Of a stretch of 64,000 nt of DNA, positions 1-11,837 are shown one piece after another. Position 1 is the first letter of the stretch, and the number at the start of each line of letters is the position of its first letter. The translations under genes and the position numbers were made by a program. Origin of the DNA: Ophioceras dolichostomum (taxonomy: Eukaryota; Ascomycota; Sordariomycetes; Magnaporthales; Ophioceraceae); NCBI GenBank assembly GCA_003049485.1, contig PYST01000012.1, forward strand, positions 4,682 through 68,681, written 5' to 3'. The notes below the pieces were generated by a model. That model searched no databases, had not been told where the DNA came from, and saw only the letters and a program-made list of their open reading frames with translations.

Positions 1-277
1 GGTCCTTTTGCACCCCTTCCTCGACCTGGCTCTCTTCTGGTTGCTTTTGACCGGCCTGGGAAGAAGAAGAAGCTGTGGCGCTCCCATTAGGAGGACCTAC
101 CGACTTCTTCTCGTCCGTGTCCGCGACAAGCTCTGGCAACAGAGGGGCCTTCTCATCATCATCATCATCATCATTAGAGGTTGTTGTTGTCGTCATCATC
201 GTCGTCTCCATCTTTTCGACCACAGTACCGCCCGACGCAGTAACGGTCGCTGCTTCTTCTCCTGACGCAGTAATAGT

Positions 278-310
<33 letters not shown>

Positions 311-2074
311 CGGCACCAGTGACTGTGACAGGGAGGGGAACCCAGTGTCCTGGTCGTCGCCGTCCGCTTCATACATCCGCTGGAACAGCTCCACGGCCTG
401 CGCCTGCGTCGCGTTGGTGAAGGCGACCTGGAGGTCGACGCGGCCCGGGCGGATCAGCGCGTCGTCGAGCGACTCGGGCTTGTTGGTCGTCATGATGAGC
501 ACGCGGCCCTCGTGCGACGCCACGCCGTCGATAGCGTTGAGCAGGCCAGAGAGCGAGATGCTCCCCATCTTCGTCTTCTCAGCGTCGACCCCGGCGATGG
601 CCACTGCCGGCTTCGCCGCTTCTCCACCGCCGCCGTCGCCCTGACGGCCCAGCCCCGCAGTGTCGATGTCCTCGAGAAGCACAACGCACCGCCGCGGCAG
701 GCTGTTGAACAGCGCGAGGAGGTCCTCCTCAGTCAATGTCGGCTCCATCAGACTGATGACGTAGATTCCAAGACCGAACACGCCCGCCAGGGCGAAGGAG
801 AGCGACGTCTTGCCGGTCCCGGGCGGGCCGTGGAAGAGGTAGCCTCTCCGCAGGGGGATGCCGCGGTTGGCGTACCACCGGGGCGTGGCCGGGTGCAGGA
901 ACTCGTTGATGTCGTCGAGCACCTGCTGCTTCTGCTTCTGGTCCAGCACCACCGTCTTCATCGGACGCACGGGGCGGTCGGCCACCTGCGACCAGGCGTG
1001 GCGGGGCCCGAACCTTCGCGCGTTGGCCGTGTTGGGCCGTTTTATCACCGTTCTGGCGTAATGCTCGCCGTAGTACTGCTCCCTCGCGTGCTGGAGGAGC
1101 TTCTTGACGGGCTCCGGAGACCATCCGAACGTCGAGAGGATCATCGACTCCTTGTCTCGTAGGAGCGGCTGGCCGCCGAGTAGGCTGCTGCCGCCCCTCT
1201 CGTTGAGCGCGGCCTCTTGCTTCCGGAAAAGCGTGAAATACCGGCCTTCGAACCAAAAACCGTGGCTGCCCATTGCGGGCACGAATCGAGGTGGCTACAT
1301 GTTGGCTTGCATCGACATTACGCACAGACGCAGGTGATGACTTTGTTAGCATAGGTAGGCAAAGAGACAGTTTCGCGGGGAGCAAGCGCACTAGGGTGGC
1401 AGTCAGGAGGGATTCGGGAGAAGCGGGCAAAAAGAGGGCTAGGAGGTGGATGGGCGGCAAAGGATGGTAGGTGAGGGATAGGTGGAGATCGCCAGGGGTA
1501 TATAAAACAGATAGGCAGGTTGGTGATGGGGTTTACGCACAGTGTTTTTATTCTGGCTCGAGAAGTTAAGATACAACTTCCCAGAGCCATCGGTCGAGAG
1601 GCGAACAGGCACGCTGTTGTCGAAGTCGTCGTCCTCCCAGGCGGTCTTTGTCACAGTCTCGGCCGTCAGGCAGCGGGAGTTCGCCATGCGCGGCTGGTTG
1701 GCCAGCCACTTCATCAGGTGGCCGTAAATCTCGTCGGCGCTACTGATATGGATGCTCACCATCATGTAATCCTGCACTAGGATCTTCAGCGAGTTGTACA
1801 TCTGGCTGTACACCTTGCTCCCCGCCCACAGCACGCCGAAGATGGTGAGGATGACTGCTGGGTCTAGTCCCAGGGGGCTGCCGATCGCCTGGTTGACGAT
1901 CATGAATATGCGCAGGAGCGGGCTGAGGTTGATACCCAGGTAGGGCATGAGGCTCTCGAGCGAGAGCCCCGCGGGCAGCGGTGCCTCTGTTCCGTTGCCG
2001 GCCATACCCGCCAGATTGTTTGTTGCGCCGGCCAGGGAAGGCAGGGCATCTCTTAAGACGGCGTGTAAGTCCAT
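1..2074 (-). CDS. BCS1-like mitochondrial AAA ATPase, C-terminus cut by the window edge
   Basis: Two exons are visible: 2074-1541 and 1294 running off the left edge, with the intron at 1540-1295 (donor GTGCGT, acceptor TAG, phase 0). The N-terminal part is a BCS1_N-type domain with hydrophobic stretches. After the intron come the conserved BCS1 'GSHGFWFEGR' strand and an AAA core: Walker A GPPGTGKTS near 810-835, Walker B VVLLEDID near 690, and the second-region motif ALIRPGRVDLQ near 445-470. True Bcs1 moves the folded Rieske protein across the mitochondrial inner membrane for complex III. Filamentous fungi carry several BCS1-like paralogues, and this long N-terminus suggests a paralogue rather than Bcs1 itself. 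The C-terminal tail is low complexity, with a poly-Ala run (278-309) and a poly-Asp run (154-174). The ATG at 2074 opens the first long frame. The family is certain; the exact substrate is unknown. Confidence 0.88.
154..309. repeat. Coding trinucleotide microsatellites in the BCS1-like tail
   Basis: Seven CAT units lie at 154-174 (poly-Asp on the minus strand) and about eleven AGC units at 278-309 (poly-Ala). Between them is a short imperfect duplication encoding two T-x-T-A-S-G segments. All stay in the AAA protein's reading frame. Confidence 0.85.
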
Positions 2075-5000
2075 CGCTGCCAGCAGCTATCGTACTAACT
2101 GGATGTGTCGTCAGGTGGAAAAAAACCGGCAGCAGTCGAGGGGCGGCGTGTAGATGAAGAGGACGGGAAGTGGAAGAGAACGAGTAGGGTTGGATATCTG
2201 AGAGATGTTTTCGTTGATCCAACCAAGGGTGGCGTCGCTTTTTGTATAAAGACGGCAGCGGCAGCGAGAGACCGTGAAGTGAAGTCAGATATGCGGCAAC
2301 TAGTCCTTGGACAAGGCTTGCATTCTTTTAAAGGTATTCACGCCAAAAACCAACGTTCTTGAACCTCTAGGCTGTGAGGGGCTTACACGCCTGGGAACAG
2401 GGGGTGTGCTTGCACTGATTCGAGCTGAGAAGGTTCAGGGCTGTCTTTCGTCAAGGAAGGGCCCTGCAGCTTTGTACCTCCTTTTCGCCCCTTCAAGGAA
2501 TGAGTCTGTGGTGACCTTCGTTTCTCTTCCCTTTTTCTTCTCTGCTCTTTTTTCGCCTCTGCAGTCGGGCAGCTACATACATTGGATGGCCGGCCGCGCT
2601 TGAAGAAGCGCGGGTTAAAATACTGTCAACAGTGCGGCGAACAATAACAACGGGAAAGTGAGTTGACAAAGGGGGCCGAGTCTGTTAGAAGGTCAAAGAC
2701 ACATACTTGAGGAGTGACTGGAGTCAGAAAGACGCGTCCACTCACTGCGACCAGCATCATCTTCTTTATACAGCGACGGATAGAAAAATTGATGTCTCGG
2801 CCTTCTATTTATTTTGATAATGGGGGCGGAGAGTCAAAGAGGGAGTGGGCTTCGGACGGTTAAGCACCTTCTGGGCTCTGGGGGCCTAGCCGACCGGACC
2901 TCCCGCTCGTGACATAGCAGCTGCCACTGGCACGAAGTGACCATTCCCTATTGTTTTATACCTTACCGATTCTGACGTCCCCCACTGACGTGCGAAGACA
3001 TGCCTCCTGCCTCGTATGCATGCAACTCGGCCTTTTAGTGCCATTGACCATCATATAGAAAATGACCGAGAGTGGCTTCACTGGACTGCCTGACTGGTAA
3101 CGGCGGGTCACGCTCAAGTCGGTTGGTTGCAGGGCGTCAAAGGCGATCGCCGGACGCATAGCGGCAGAGCGAAGCCACAAAGTGAGTCCATGTCACTCGC
3201 TCTGTCCGTATCCTTCGGGGTCTTTTACCGCCCTCTCCTTCACTCTCGCTTTTCTCCCTTTCGATATTCACCCACTTCTCCGCGCTCGCCGATGTCGTCA
3301 AGTGTAACCCAACCTGACCTATATGCGCTTCCCGTCTGGGCCTTCCGCAGGGCACTTTCGCAGTAGAACGGACAGTCTGCGGCAAGCATCCACAGTGGGA
3401 AACAGGCAACCGGTAGGGCGTGAGTGATTGACAAGGACGGGAACGGTCGAGTGTCGAGGCCGGGAGCTAAACATTCCCTCCAGCTGTCCGGTGTCCGTTG
3501 TTAGCGGCGTTCAGGGGCGAATGACGTCCAGGCCAAGTGGATTCGAGAGCATTTTGATGTGGAGTCTCTGGACAATAGCCAGTCCAGTCTGGTCCAGCAC
3601 CTAGTCAAGTAGCGCAGTAGCGCCCACGGCTCAAGCAGGAGGAAGATACGTGGCTCAAGTAGACTCGCATGTGACAAGGGCAAGCCGTTCCAGAAGCACG
3701 AATGGGTCTTGGTGAAGACCCATACTAGGAGATGTTTTTTTCTTTCAAAAAAAGGATACACGATATACGCTCAAACGAAGCAGCTTGCTGTGGGCGGTGG
3801 CGCACTGTGAAGGGGCAGAGTTGGTGTATTGCTGCGAGCCGCCGATACCCAGCAGTTGCGGCAAGACACATATCAAGACCCATCCCGCGTGGAGGAAAGC
3901 CTCACCGCTCGCCATTTCTGAGCAGAAATGCTCGGTGATGGCTGCACCAGCCAGTCTATGTGTGACCTTGTGCTGGAGACGGTGACTCACACACACGCCA
4001 CTCATTTATTATAAAAGTTCGAAGGCAGTCCTTGTTTGCTCGACGATGGCTGTGTGAGTGAGGGATGATATCCCAGCAGCCTTTCACCAAGCAAGGATCA
4101 AGCGTCCAGGCTCTGACGTGATGTCTGGTGCTTGTCCAGAGCCCTACAATGCTTGGCTGGGCGTTTCGTACAGTGCGCAACAGGGGGGCACCTCACATTT
4201 TGCAAGTCTATTTGTACTGTATTCTTCCACGGGTTCAGGTTCTCATGTTGGCTTTCAACCATCTACCTAAGGTACCAGGTATGTATCAACCACGGCTCCG
4301 AGTTGAACACTGGACTGTGCACGAACCCACATTCAACATTTGTACTTCAATCAAACTCTTCTGAAGAGTTTTCTCAGAAGTGTGTTGGTTCTTTATCCTC
4401 TATTGGCATGCATGAAGATGTAACCCTCCACGACCTTCTCGAGCAGGTGTCCTCCTAGGCCTGTCGCCCCCTCCTGCTTTCGGACAGCAGCAGCAGAGGG
4501 TAGACTTTCCGTGTTGGAAAGACAAAATCACTCAAAATTAAAAAAAAAAAAAAAATTAAAAAAGAAAGCCCCGTTCGTTGATAGCATCGTCTTTTTTAGT
4601 TTGTTCCATTCGTCGGGTGACAACTTACATGGATAGAGGGGCTTATGTGCTACGGAATGCGGCATACTGGGGCCGAAAAGGGGGGCTTGATAATGCCAAG
4701 GACATGAGGCAGACGTGCATCCCTCACATCCATGGAAAGACCCTCGCTCGTCGACGGCAAGACGCAGAAAAAAGAGGTGGGAGAAAAAGAGGACAAAAAC
4801 ACATCGAGTTCGTTAGTTGACAACCGAAACCGAACCCCCAACCTAACGCGGCCACATATGCGACCAGCCTGCGTGCTTGTGGGTGTGTGTGCAACCGATA
4901 TCCTCCCAACAGGACAATCAGAAAGAGACACGATATCGCAGAGAAGGTGCCCCATCCCCCGTGGTTCCCCCCTTCCGTCCCTCACCCATTCCCTCCCTCC

Positions 5001-5295
5001 GCCTTTTGGCATATTAAAACGCCTTGTGTGTCTCGCCGTGAAGAAACGCCAAGCCTACTGCAGAACCAGAGACACCAACATGCATTTCGGTTGGTCGAGC
5101 AGGTACAGGCCAAAGTTACGGCCCACCATCCCTTTTAGTCTGTTCGCCTAGTTTCGTCTCCATCCGGCAGTCTCAAAAAGTATAGGGCATGAGTGACAGG
5201 GGAAAAAAAACAATTAACGAAGTTGACTTGTGACGATGAGTAGGAAGGCAGCAGCGACAGCAGGGCAAATTTACGAACGTTAGCCGTTCCGTCCG
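2075..5295. other. Intergenic, no gene recognised
   Basis: This 3.2-kb stretch runs from the BCS1-like ATG to the 3' end of the asparaginase gene. It holds the BCS1-like leader and promoter near 2075-2400 and presumably the asparaginase 3' UTR near 5295. A poly-A rich tract lies at 4535-4566. No ORF here has family motifs. The longest ATG frame (4732-5151, plus) is Pro/Arg/Ser-rich and antisense to the likely asparaginase trailer. Confidence 0.6.
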
Positions 5296-7056
5296 TTAAT
5301 GAGCCCGGGCCCGTTTGGCCGAGTGGCCGTTCTGTCCTGGTCCCTCGTTGTTGTTGTTGTTTGTGTTGTTTTTGTTGTTGTCGCTGTTGCTATTGCTGCT
5401 GCCGTTTTGGCCCCTGAGCTCCTCCTCGGTCTCCCACAGATGTGCTCCCGCCTCTTTGAGCAGCCGGACACACTCCTCGTTCCCCATCTTCTCAGAGAGG
5501 AACAGAGGGGTGTTGTTTGCCCTATTCCTGGCGTGTACACTGGCACCCCGCGTTAGTAATTCCCGCAAAACCTCCGTGTTTGGTCCTACGGCAGCGAGGT
5601 GGACGGCGGTGTTTCCAGCATAGTCACACCTCTTGAGCAGCTGCTGGTTGATGTCGTCGGCTTCCAGGATCCGCTTGACTGCCGCGAGGTCGCCATTCCT
5701 AATGGCGTATCCCAACTCGGTGAAGCGCGTCTCGGCTGGAGTGAGTGTGCCGCTGGCCGGGACCTCGTCGGGGTCGACATCTGGGTGTGAGAAGAGCGGC
5801 TGCGCGATCTCCGTCATCTCGCCGCGGAGCGACCGAGACATCCTCTCCTGGATCTCTCTGTATGATAGGCCATCCAAGGCCAGGAGGTACGAGAGCTTCG
5901 TAAGCCCCCCCTCCGTGGTCAGGTCCTGTCCGAACACCACCCCTGCTCTGCCCAACGCCGTACCTGGCGCGTACAGTGGAGAGACAAAGCCGTTTGTGCA
6001 CTGGCTGACGTTCACCACGACGATCTCGCGCTCCACGGCAGAGCGTATGACCTTGATCAAGCTCCCGTCCACACCACCAGGCGCGTTGCCCATGCCAAAC
6101 GTCTCGAGGATCAAGCCTTTCAGGCCGGGCACCCTAAGCACCGAATCCAACATCTCGGGCTTGATCCCAGGGAAAATTCGGAGACAGGCGACGTGGGCCG
6201 TGTCGAGGTAGGTTGTGACCTGGAATCCTGCAATTCGGGTGGGTCTGCGGACCAGGGACCAGTTCACGTCGACGCCGAGGCTGGTGACCTTGGCTAGCGG
6301 GGAGAAGTTGGGGCTGTCGAAGGCTTCAAAAGCCGAGGCAGAAACCTTGGTGGTCCTGTTGCCCCTGAACAGCTTGTGGTGGAAGAAGAGACACACCTCC
6401 GGGATGACGAACGTGCCTGCGATGATCAGTGAGCCGAGCAAGTTGTCTACTGCGTCTGTTTGGAGGGCGAAGATCGAGGCCTGGGAGCCAGTGAGGATGA
6501 CAGGTTTTCCAAGGTCCGACATCATGAAAGAGAGGGCCGAGGCCGAGTAAGCGAGCGAGTCGGTGCCGTGGAGAATTACAAAGCCATCGAAAAGGTGATA
6601 GTTCTCTTTGACCGTTTGCGCGATCTCGGCCCACCCTTCGGAGGAGATAGAGCTCGAATCCAGCAAGGGGGAAAATTCCAGTGCGCAGTACCTGATGTGG
6701 CGCGAGTACGAACTGACAGGCGTCCTCAGACTGGGGAGGGTGAGCTTCTTCCCATTGTGGATGGCATGAAGTTCGCCTACGGTTGAGATCGGGTTATTCA
6801 CGATTAGTTCAGATCCTAATATGATATAATGCCTCAGCTCGGGTGCATGCCGTCGAAGTAGCTTACCCGTGGGCGATGTCAGGTCGTTGAACGATGGCCG
6901 AGGGGCCATCGCGTTCTCGAGGAATCCATTGACCGGCACAAGGCCATCAGCGGAAGGCTGCATGCAAATTGTGCCGCCGGTAATGATGATCAGCACCCGA
7001 GACTCGGGGTACGTCGACTCCGGGCTGAGCCGTTCCGAGATCGTGGGATGCCCCAT
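5296..7056 (-). CDS. Cytosolic type I L-asparaginase with C-terminal ankyrin repeats
   Basis: This is a single exon of 586 aa. It hydrolyses L-asparagine to aspartate and ammonia. The two asparaginase active-site signatures are clear: TGGTI at residues 26-30 (nucleophile Thr) and HGTD at about 163-166 (second Thr plus Asp). About residues 440-550 form ankyrin-type repeats, as in the eukaryotic 60-kDa lysophospholipase/asparaginase proteins. The tail is rich in Asn/Ser and ends in a basic KRAR segment. The open frame extends 47 codons upstream of the chosen start, but there is no ATG in any frame between 7057 and 7380, so the ATG at 7056 is the first available start. There is no signal peptide, which points to a cytosolic enzyme. 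It lies head-to-head with the NAP-family gene. Confidence 0.92.
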   Translation of the reverse strand: MGHPTISERLSPESTYPESRVLIIITGGTICMQPSADGLVPVNGFLENAMAPRPSFNDLTSPTGKLLRRHAPELRHYIILGSELIVNNPISTVGELHAIHNGKKLTLPSLRTPVSSYSRHIRYCALEFSPLLDSSSISSEGWAEIAQTVKENYHLFDGFVILHGTDSLAYSASALSFMMSDLGKPVILTGSQASIFALQTDAVDNLLGSLIIAGTFVIPEVCLFFHHKLFRGNRTTKVSASAFEAFDSPNFSPLAKVTSLGVDVNWSLVRRPTRIAGFQVTTYLDTAHVACLRIFPGIKPEMLDSVLRVPGLKGLILETFGMGNAPGGVDGSLIKVIRSAVEREIVVVNVSQCTNGFVSPLYAPGTALGRAGVVFGQDLTTEGGLTKLSYLLALDGLSYREIQERMSRSLRGEMTEIAQPLFSHPDVDPDEVPASGTLTPAETRFTELGYAIRNGDLAAVKRILEADDINQQLLKRCDYAGNTAVHLAAVGPNTEVLRELLTRGASVHARNRANNTPLFLSEKMGNEECVRLLKEAGAHLWETEEELRGQNGSSNSNSDNNKNNTNNNNNEGPGQNGHSAKRARAH

Positions 7057-8690
7057 CTTATACGACGGCCCGGCGGCCGGTCCCTTGGTCAGTCGGTGAC
7101 GGTCTCTACTTTTCGGATCCTGGACTGGCTTTGAGAGCTTTGCGGGTGCGTTGTCGTTGTCTTTGCCGTTGCCGTTTCTCTTTTGACGAGGAAACAACTA
7201 GAAGGAAAACAGGGACACAGCAAGGGGTGATTCTCGCCCTTTCGACTTCTGAATTTTCCACCTCTGCCTCCCTCCCTCTTTTCCCTCTTTTTTACTTCGA
7301 CGTTGAACCCTTCAAATCGCTGTTGTGGGCCTGGGGCACCTAAGTCGAGTGCGGAGAGGCAGTATCTCCACCACACGCTCGGGGATGTTGACCAAGAGAA
7401 ACTCTGTGAAGCGACAATATTACCCCATTGTAACTCGGATTGGTCATGTGCGAATGGCTTTGGTGAGGATGCTCTTAGTCAAAGGAAACTCGAGGACAAA
7501 GAAGAATGATGCTTTCAATGACTGGTACTGCCGTTCCCGGTCAGTCCGCACAGAACTTAGGGAGTCCAGATGGCAGAGAACCAGTCATCCAGATCTTGCT
7601 GGATGGTCGCTCACAATGGCCAGGCAGGCCTGGCTTCAGGCTCTGGCCCAAAACCATCCTTCCACAAAAAAATGATTGTATAACAAAAAACGGTGAAAGC
7701 ACGTCAGGCCGACCGATTGCGGCACCGCTCTTTCATCTCGTAATGTCTGGACGGAACAGTATCAGCGGTCCTTATCAGATGATGCAACATGGCGGGCTAA
7801 GGGCCTCGGAATATTCAGGGATCGATGACCGCCAGATAACCAACGGAAACGAGAAGGAGGGGGACGAGGAGAGGGGAAGAAGCGTGTCAAGCTGGGCAGG
7901 GCAGCCTTCGTCATCGCCCGCCCGGCTCGTGGACACTGCAGAAGCTGGAGCCAGGATCCGATAGCGGAAAGCTAAAATCGTGCAGCTGATAGCGAATCGC
8001 GTTTGCCGCCCTGTTGCTGGTTGGGCCATCACTGTATCGCAATGACAGGAGAAAATTGAAGCATTGAAAAGGGGCATCGAGAGACATCGATAAAATCCTT
8101 TGCTTCGGGAAATTTCGATAGAGACGGATGAAAAATTAATGGCATTGAAAAGGAGAGAGGCCTGACTATTTATTTACCGGTTTCAGGAGGTTCTTCGGCT
8201 GTCCCCCACGCTATTAGGGGGGATGCAGGTACGCTGCCGCCACGAGTATGTCAAATCCTGAGGTCAACGAAATTGACATCCACGACAGATTTTGACAGGG
8301 TAACACACCGACACGAAGTGCGATGGCCACAATCAATCCCTGAAAGAGAAGCTAGCCGACGAAATTGGGTGAAAAACTAGGAAAAAATGAAGAAAAAAGT
8401 CCATTCCCGGTGCCGGATTGCAATACCCTCGTGACTTTGTCCAGTTGACCGAGCGGGGTTAACAAGGCAATTCGTGCCCATCCCCACAAATCCCGTGCCG
8501 GGTTATCGCAACCAAACAGGCGGTGTCGGCGGATTGACCCGGCGCCACGGCGTTTGCCTCACGAGCTCTTGGCAGGGAGCTCCAGCCAATTGACTTCCCC
8601 AACGTCCAGAAGCCTCATTTGGGGTCGTAGCGTTGCGTCTTTGCGAGCCGCCTTGACCCGGAATCTCAATTCCTCACGGCATCAAGCGCA
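7057..8690. promoter_or_regulatory. Divergent intergenic region, asparaginase / NAP-family gene
   Basis: This is the 1.6-kb shared upstream region of two divergent genes. The asparaginase leader is purine-rich on its own strand (about 7230-7310). Near 8400-8520, upstream of the NAP-family gene, two similar GC-rich elements containing GTGCCGG followed by a short CGCAA/TGCAA box are repeated about 100 bp apart. No coding exon was recognised. Confidence 0.4.
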
Positions 8691-9928
8691 ATGGCAGCTT
8701 CAATGTTGGATAGTGCGGCGGAGGGATCCTCGGTCACATACGAGCAACTAAATGAGATCCAAGAGGAGTTCGACGATGTCGAGATCGAGATAAGTGAGTT
8801 CCGTCAAACGCGATGCCGACCAGGCTCGGCCCGGTGGGCAGGTCTATTTTTATTAACACACCGTCTGCCAGTCCGCCAGCAAGTAAAGCTGACCAAGCCG
8901 CTGCTTGAAAAGCGGTCTAAGGTGGTGGCTGAGATCCCTAACTTCTGGCCGCTCGTGTTCGAGCAGGCGCCACCGGACATTGACGAGTACATCCAGCCCT
9001 CAGACTCGGCGCTGCTGCTCTCGTCGCTCAAGTCACTGTCCGTCTCCCACTTCGAGGTTGAAGAATATGGCAGCGGTGACCCGCGGAGCATCTCGATCAA
9101 GTTCGAGTTTGGCGAGAATGACTGCTTTGAGGACCACGTCGTGGAAAAGAAGTTCTGGTATCGTCGGGCCAAAGGCGGCTGGTCTGGCCTCGTCAGCGAG
9201 CCCGTCGACCTCAAGTGGAAGCCGGGCAAGGACCTGACCAAAGGCCTCCTCTCAATGGTCAAGCAGGTGTGGGACGAGGAGCAGCAACAGCAAGGGGCGG
9301 GCAACAAGGCGGCCAAGCCCAAGGTGCTGACCCCGGCACAAAAGGCGCTGAAGAAGAAGATCGAGAGCGCCGGCGGTGTTGGCGGAGTGAGCTTCTTCGC
9401 CTGGTTTGGCTACAGAGGTAAAAACGTCACGGCTGAGGAGAGTCGAGCTGTCAGCGAGAAGGAGCAGGAGAGACGGCGCCTGAAGGCTGAAGGCAAGCAG
9501 GCCGACTCGCCCTCGGACCAGAACGCCGCCGAAGAGACCGAGGACGGTGACGACGATGATGACGATGCTCTGGAAGTGTTCCCGGATGGCGACGAGCTTG
9601 CCATTTGCATCTCAGATGATTTGTGGCAGGACGCCATCAAATACTTCAGTGAGACCTACCTCTCCTTCCCCTCCATCCCCACCTCCATCCTCTGCCCGAC
9701 GTAGCACACATGCCCTCGACGACTGCCCTGTTTCGCCCAAGGCCACCGTTCTCGACCAAGAAGCAAGTCACTGACGCAAAAGAAATTGTTTCTGTCACAG
9801 TGCAAGCGCAGGAGCAAGACGACAACAACACTGATGACGACTTTGAAACGGATGAGGATGAGCATATGGACGATTCACCCACCAGAGCCTCGGCCGATCA
9901 GCCACCCGCGAAGAAGCTGAAGACGTGA
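8691..9928 (+). CDS. NAP-family histone chaperone, Vps75/SET type
   Basis: Three exons (8691-8793, 8872-9648, 9801-9928) give 335 aa. Introns have GTGAGT and GTGAGA donors and CAG acceptors, both phase 1. The N-terminal helix is followed by the NAP earmuff core: a 'KRSKVVAEIPNFWP' segment typical of SET/TAF-I, a 'VSHFEVEEYGSGDPRSISIKFEF' type strand region, the 'LKWKPGKDLTKGL' motif and a 'SFFAWF' motif. An acidic D/E-rich stretch and a C-terminal KK-x-KT basic patch follow. Length and motifs fit SET/Vps75 better than Nap1 (about 400 aa). Vps75 works with Rtt109 in H3 acetylation; that role is inferred from the family. Intron 1 (78 nt) is a multiple of three without an in-frame stop, so retention would simply lengthen the protein. 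Confidence 0.88.
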
Positions 9929-11837
9929 CGGCTCCGATACTATTAAATGTATTTGAGAATCCGGCTCTTTCTTAAGCGTGGAACCTTACCATCACATTGA
10001 ACCATCTCTACGGAACCGCGGAGCAACAGGGAAACCTACCATCTTCTTGGATTGAACCATAGCGGACTTGCAAGGATATAGAGAACAAGCTTATCGGGAA
10101 CACAAAAGAACGTAAAAATATAAATTCATGAGACAACCGGTTCCTGTGATGAACGGAGCCGATGGACACTTGCGCGACATGCAGGGTGTTCTGCCAGATG
10201 CTCGACAGGCGCAGTCTTGGCGCTGAAACCAGGGGTCTTGCCTCTTTGGGGAAGGCGCCCGGGGCCTGATGCTTAAACCCCTCGCTTCGCGACGCACCGA
10301 CTACCGGACCCCGGCCAAGCCAACGCTTAATCATCCCTTCGCTTCGATCAGTGCCCCTCAGTCCGTTCCAGCGCAATTCAGCCTGGATGAATTTTGGGCC
10401 GCTGGTGTCCAATCTCAGGACAGGGACGAGAGAACACAAAGGAAAGGTAAGGTGGCTTGATTCAGAATACAGAAAGCAAAAGAAGACCAGGTAGATTTTC
10501 ATCTGATCTTCAGATTTCCTTTGGCGTCATAGGACCCGATCGCCATAAGATTGTCGGATGAGCGGCAGCCGCAATCAATCACCAAGCCGCGCGTCCATAC
10601 CACACACCTTCAACATTCTGACTTTCTGAGCAGTCAATCCCAGCCCCAAGCACCGAGAGGTAGGGAAAAGGCAGATGCGAGAAATTGCGTACGGGAAGCG
10701 CAGCTGGAGCGCGTTTCGTTCCGTTTCCGCCGGCCGGCGGACGACCCCTGGCAGGGCGGGTATCAAGATCCTACTCGAACGGTTTCAGCCGAAGGGATAG
10801 CCTCACAAGCGTGGACAAGCCTCACTGGCTGAGATTGTTCGAATTGGATTAGGGACTGTCCACAATGCGGGTCTCCTTTGCCTCCTCGATCTCCATTAAG
10901 GACAGCAACCACCTCCCGGTCTCAACTAATCCACCCCCTTTGCGTCGGTACAATATGTCCGTACCAATCAATGGCAGAGCAAAGATTTTAGGTCGGTCAT
11001 TCACCACCCAGTTCGTGTTCAGGAGCTCACGCAACCTGAATAATAGCTCAGCCACTTGATGACCGTGATTACTAGGGAGGAGATCTATCCTATAGGTTCG
11101 TATTGACCGCTATTGTGCGGGAGGTACTCCGCACGGGGGCAACCACAATAGCAAGGTCTCCCAATTCGTGCTTCTTTGAGGTAAGAATAGGGAATAGCGG
11201 GCAGGGAGACACGAGGCTTGGTCACCTTACTACCTCCGTCCCCTCGACACCGGTCCGGCCGGCCATGTGTGCGCTACCCGTTTCTCCTCCATTACGAAGT
11301 GTATCTTGACTATTTTCTCACTCTCACCACTTTCCTCTCTTTCGATTCGTCATTCCTCACATGGCCCAGTCCGCCATTCTTTGAGGCCTCTTTCTTTCCT
11401 TCTTTTCTCCTTTGGGCATCTTTCTCTTTGTTCACCCCATTCGTTCGTCACCTTTTTTTTCGTTTTCTTTTTTATTATTTTTCCCTGTCTTCCCGCTCCT
11501 GGACGAGTCGTCTTTACATTCGCTTCTTTCTTTTTGTCCTGGTGACCCAAAATCTTGGTATCGTTGCTGGGCAGCTCACGTACTTCCTACATCGTACCTA
11601 TCACATTCTCTTTCACGCCTACTCGCATCTTCGAGCACAAAGGGACGGGGAATCACCAACCACAAAGAGTGCGTGTTGGATTCTCTCACTACACGACGTA
11701 CCGTTGAGACAACCAACTCTCTACTCTTCCCTTCTCCTGCTCCTACCTCAGAGGAGCTGCCAAGACATGCTATAGCAGGCACTGTTCAGTACTTCGTTTC
11801 ATCTTCTCTCTTTTCTTTCCTCTTTCCATTCTTTACG
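9929..11837. promoter_or_regulatory. Intergenic: NAP-family trailer and GH76 promoter/leader
   Basis: The stretch contains no recognised gene. About 11285-11560 is strongly pyrimidine-rich (T/C runs), as often seen around the transcription start of well-expressed fungal genes, and fits a leader for the GH76 gene. A minus-strand ATG frame of 164 codons (10502-10008) has no motif and is not called. Confidence 0.45.

Noticed and set aside
4732..5151. Plus-strand ATG frame of 139 codons
   Set aside because: Low-complexity Arg/Pro/Ser translation, antisense to the asparaginase 3' end, no motif.
7057..7197. 47-codon N-terminal extension of the asparaginase
   Set aside because: It begins at a TTG and no ATG exists upstream; a leader is more likely, though an alternative start cannot be fully excluded.
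10008..10502. Minus-strand ATG frame of 164 codons with a hydrophobic N-terminus
   Set aside because: No motif, poor codon use compared with neighbours, and it lies between the NAP-family trailer and the GH76 promoter; judged to be chance.
11412..11837. Upstream 142-codon in-frame extension of the GH76 gene
   Set aside because: It translates a pyrimidine-rich leader; the ATG at 11838 starts a standard signal peptide.
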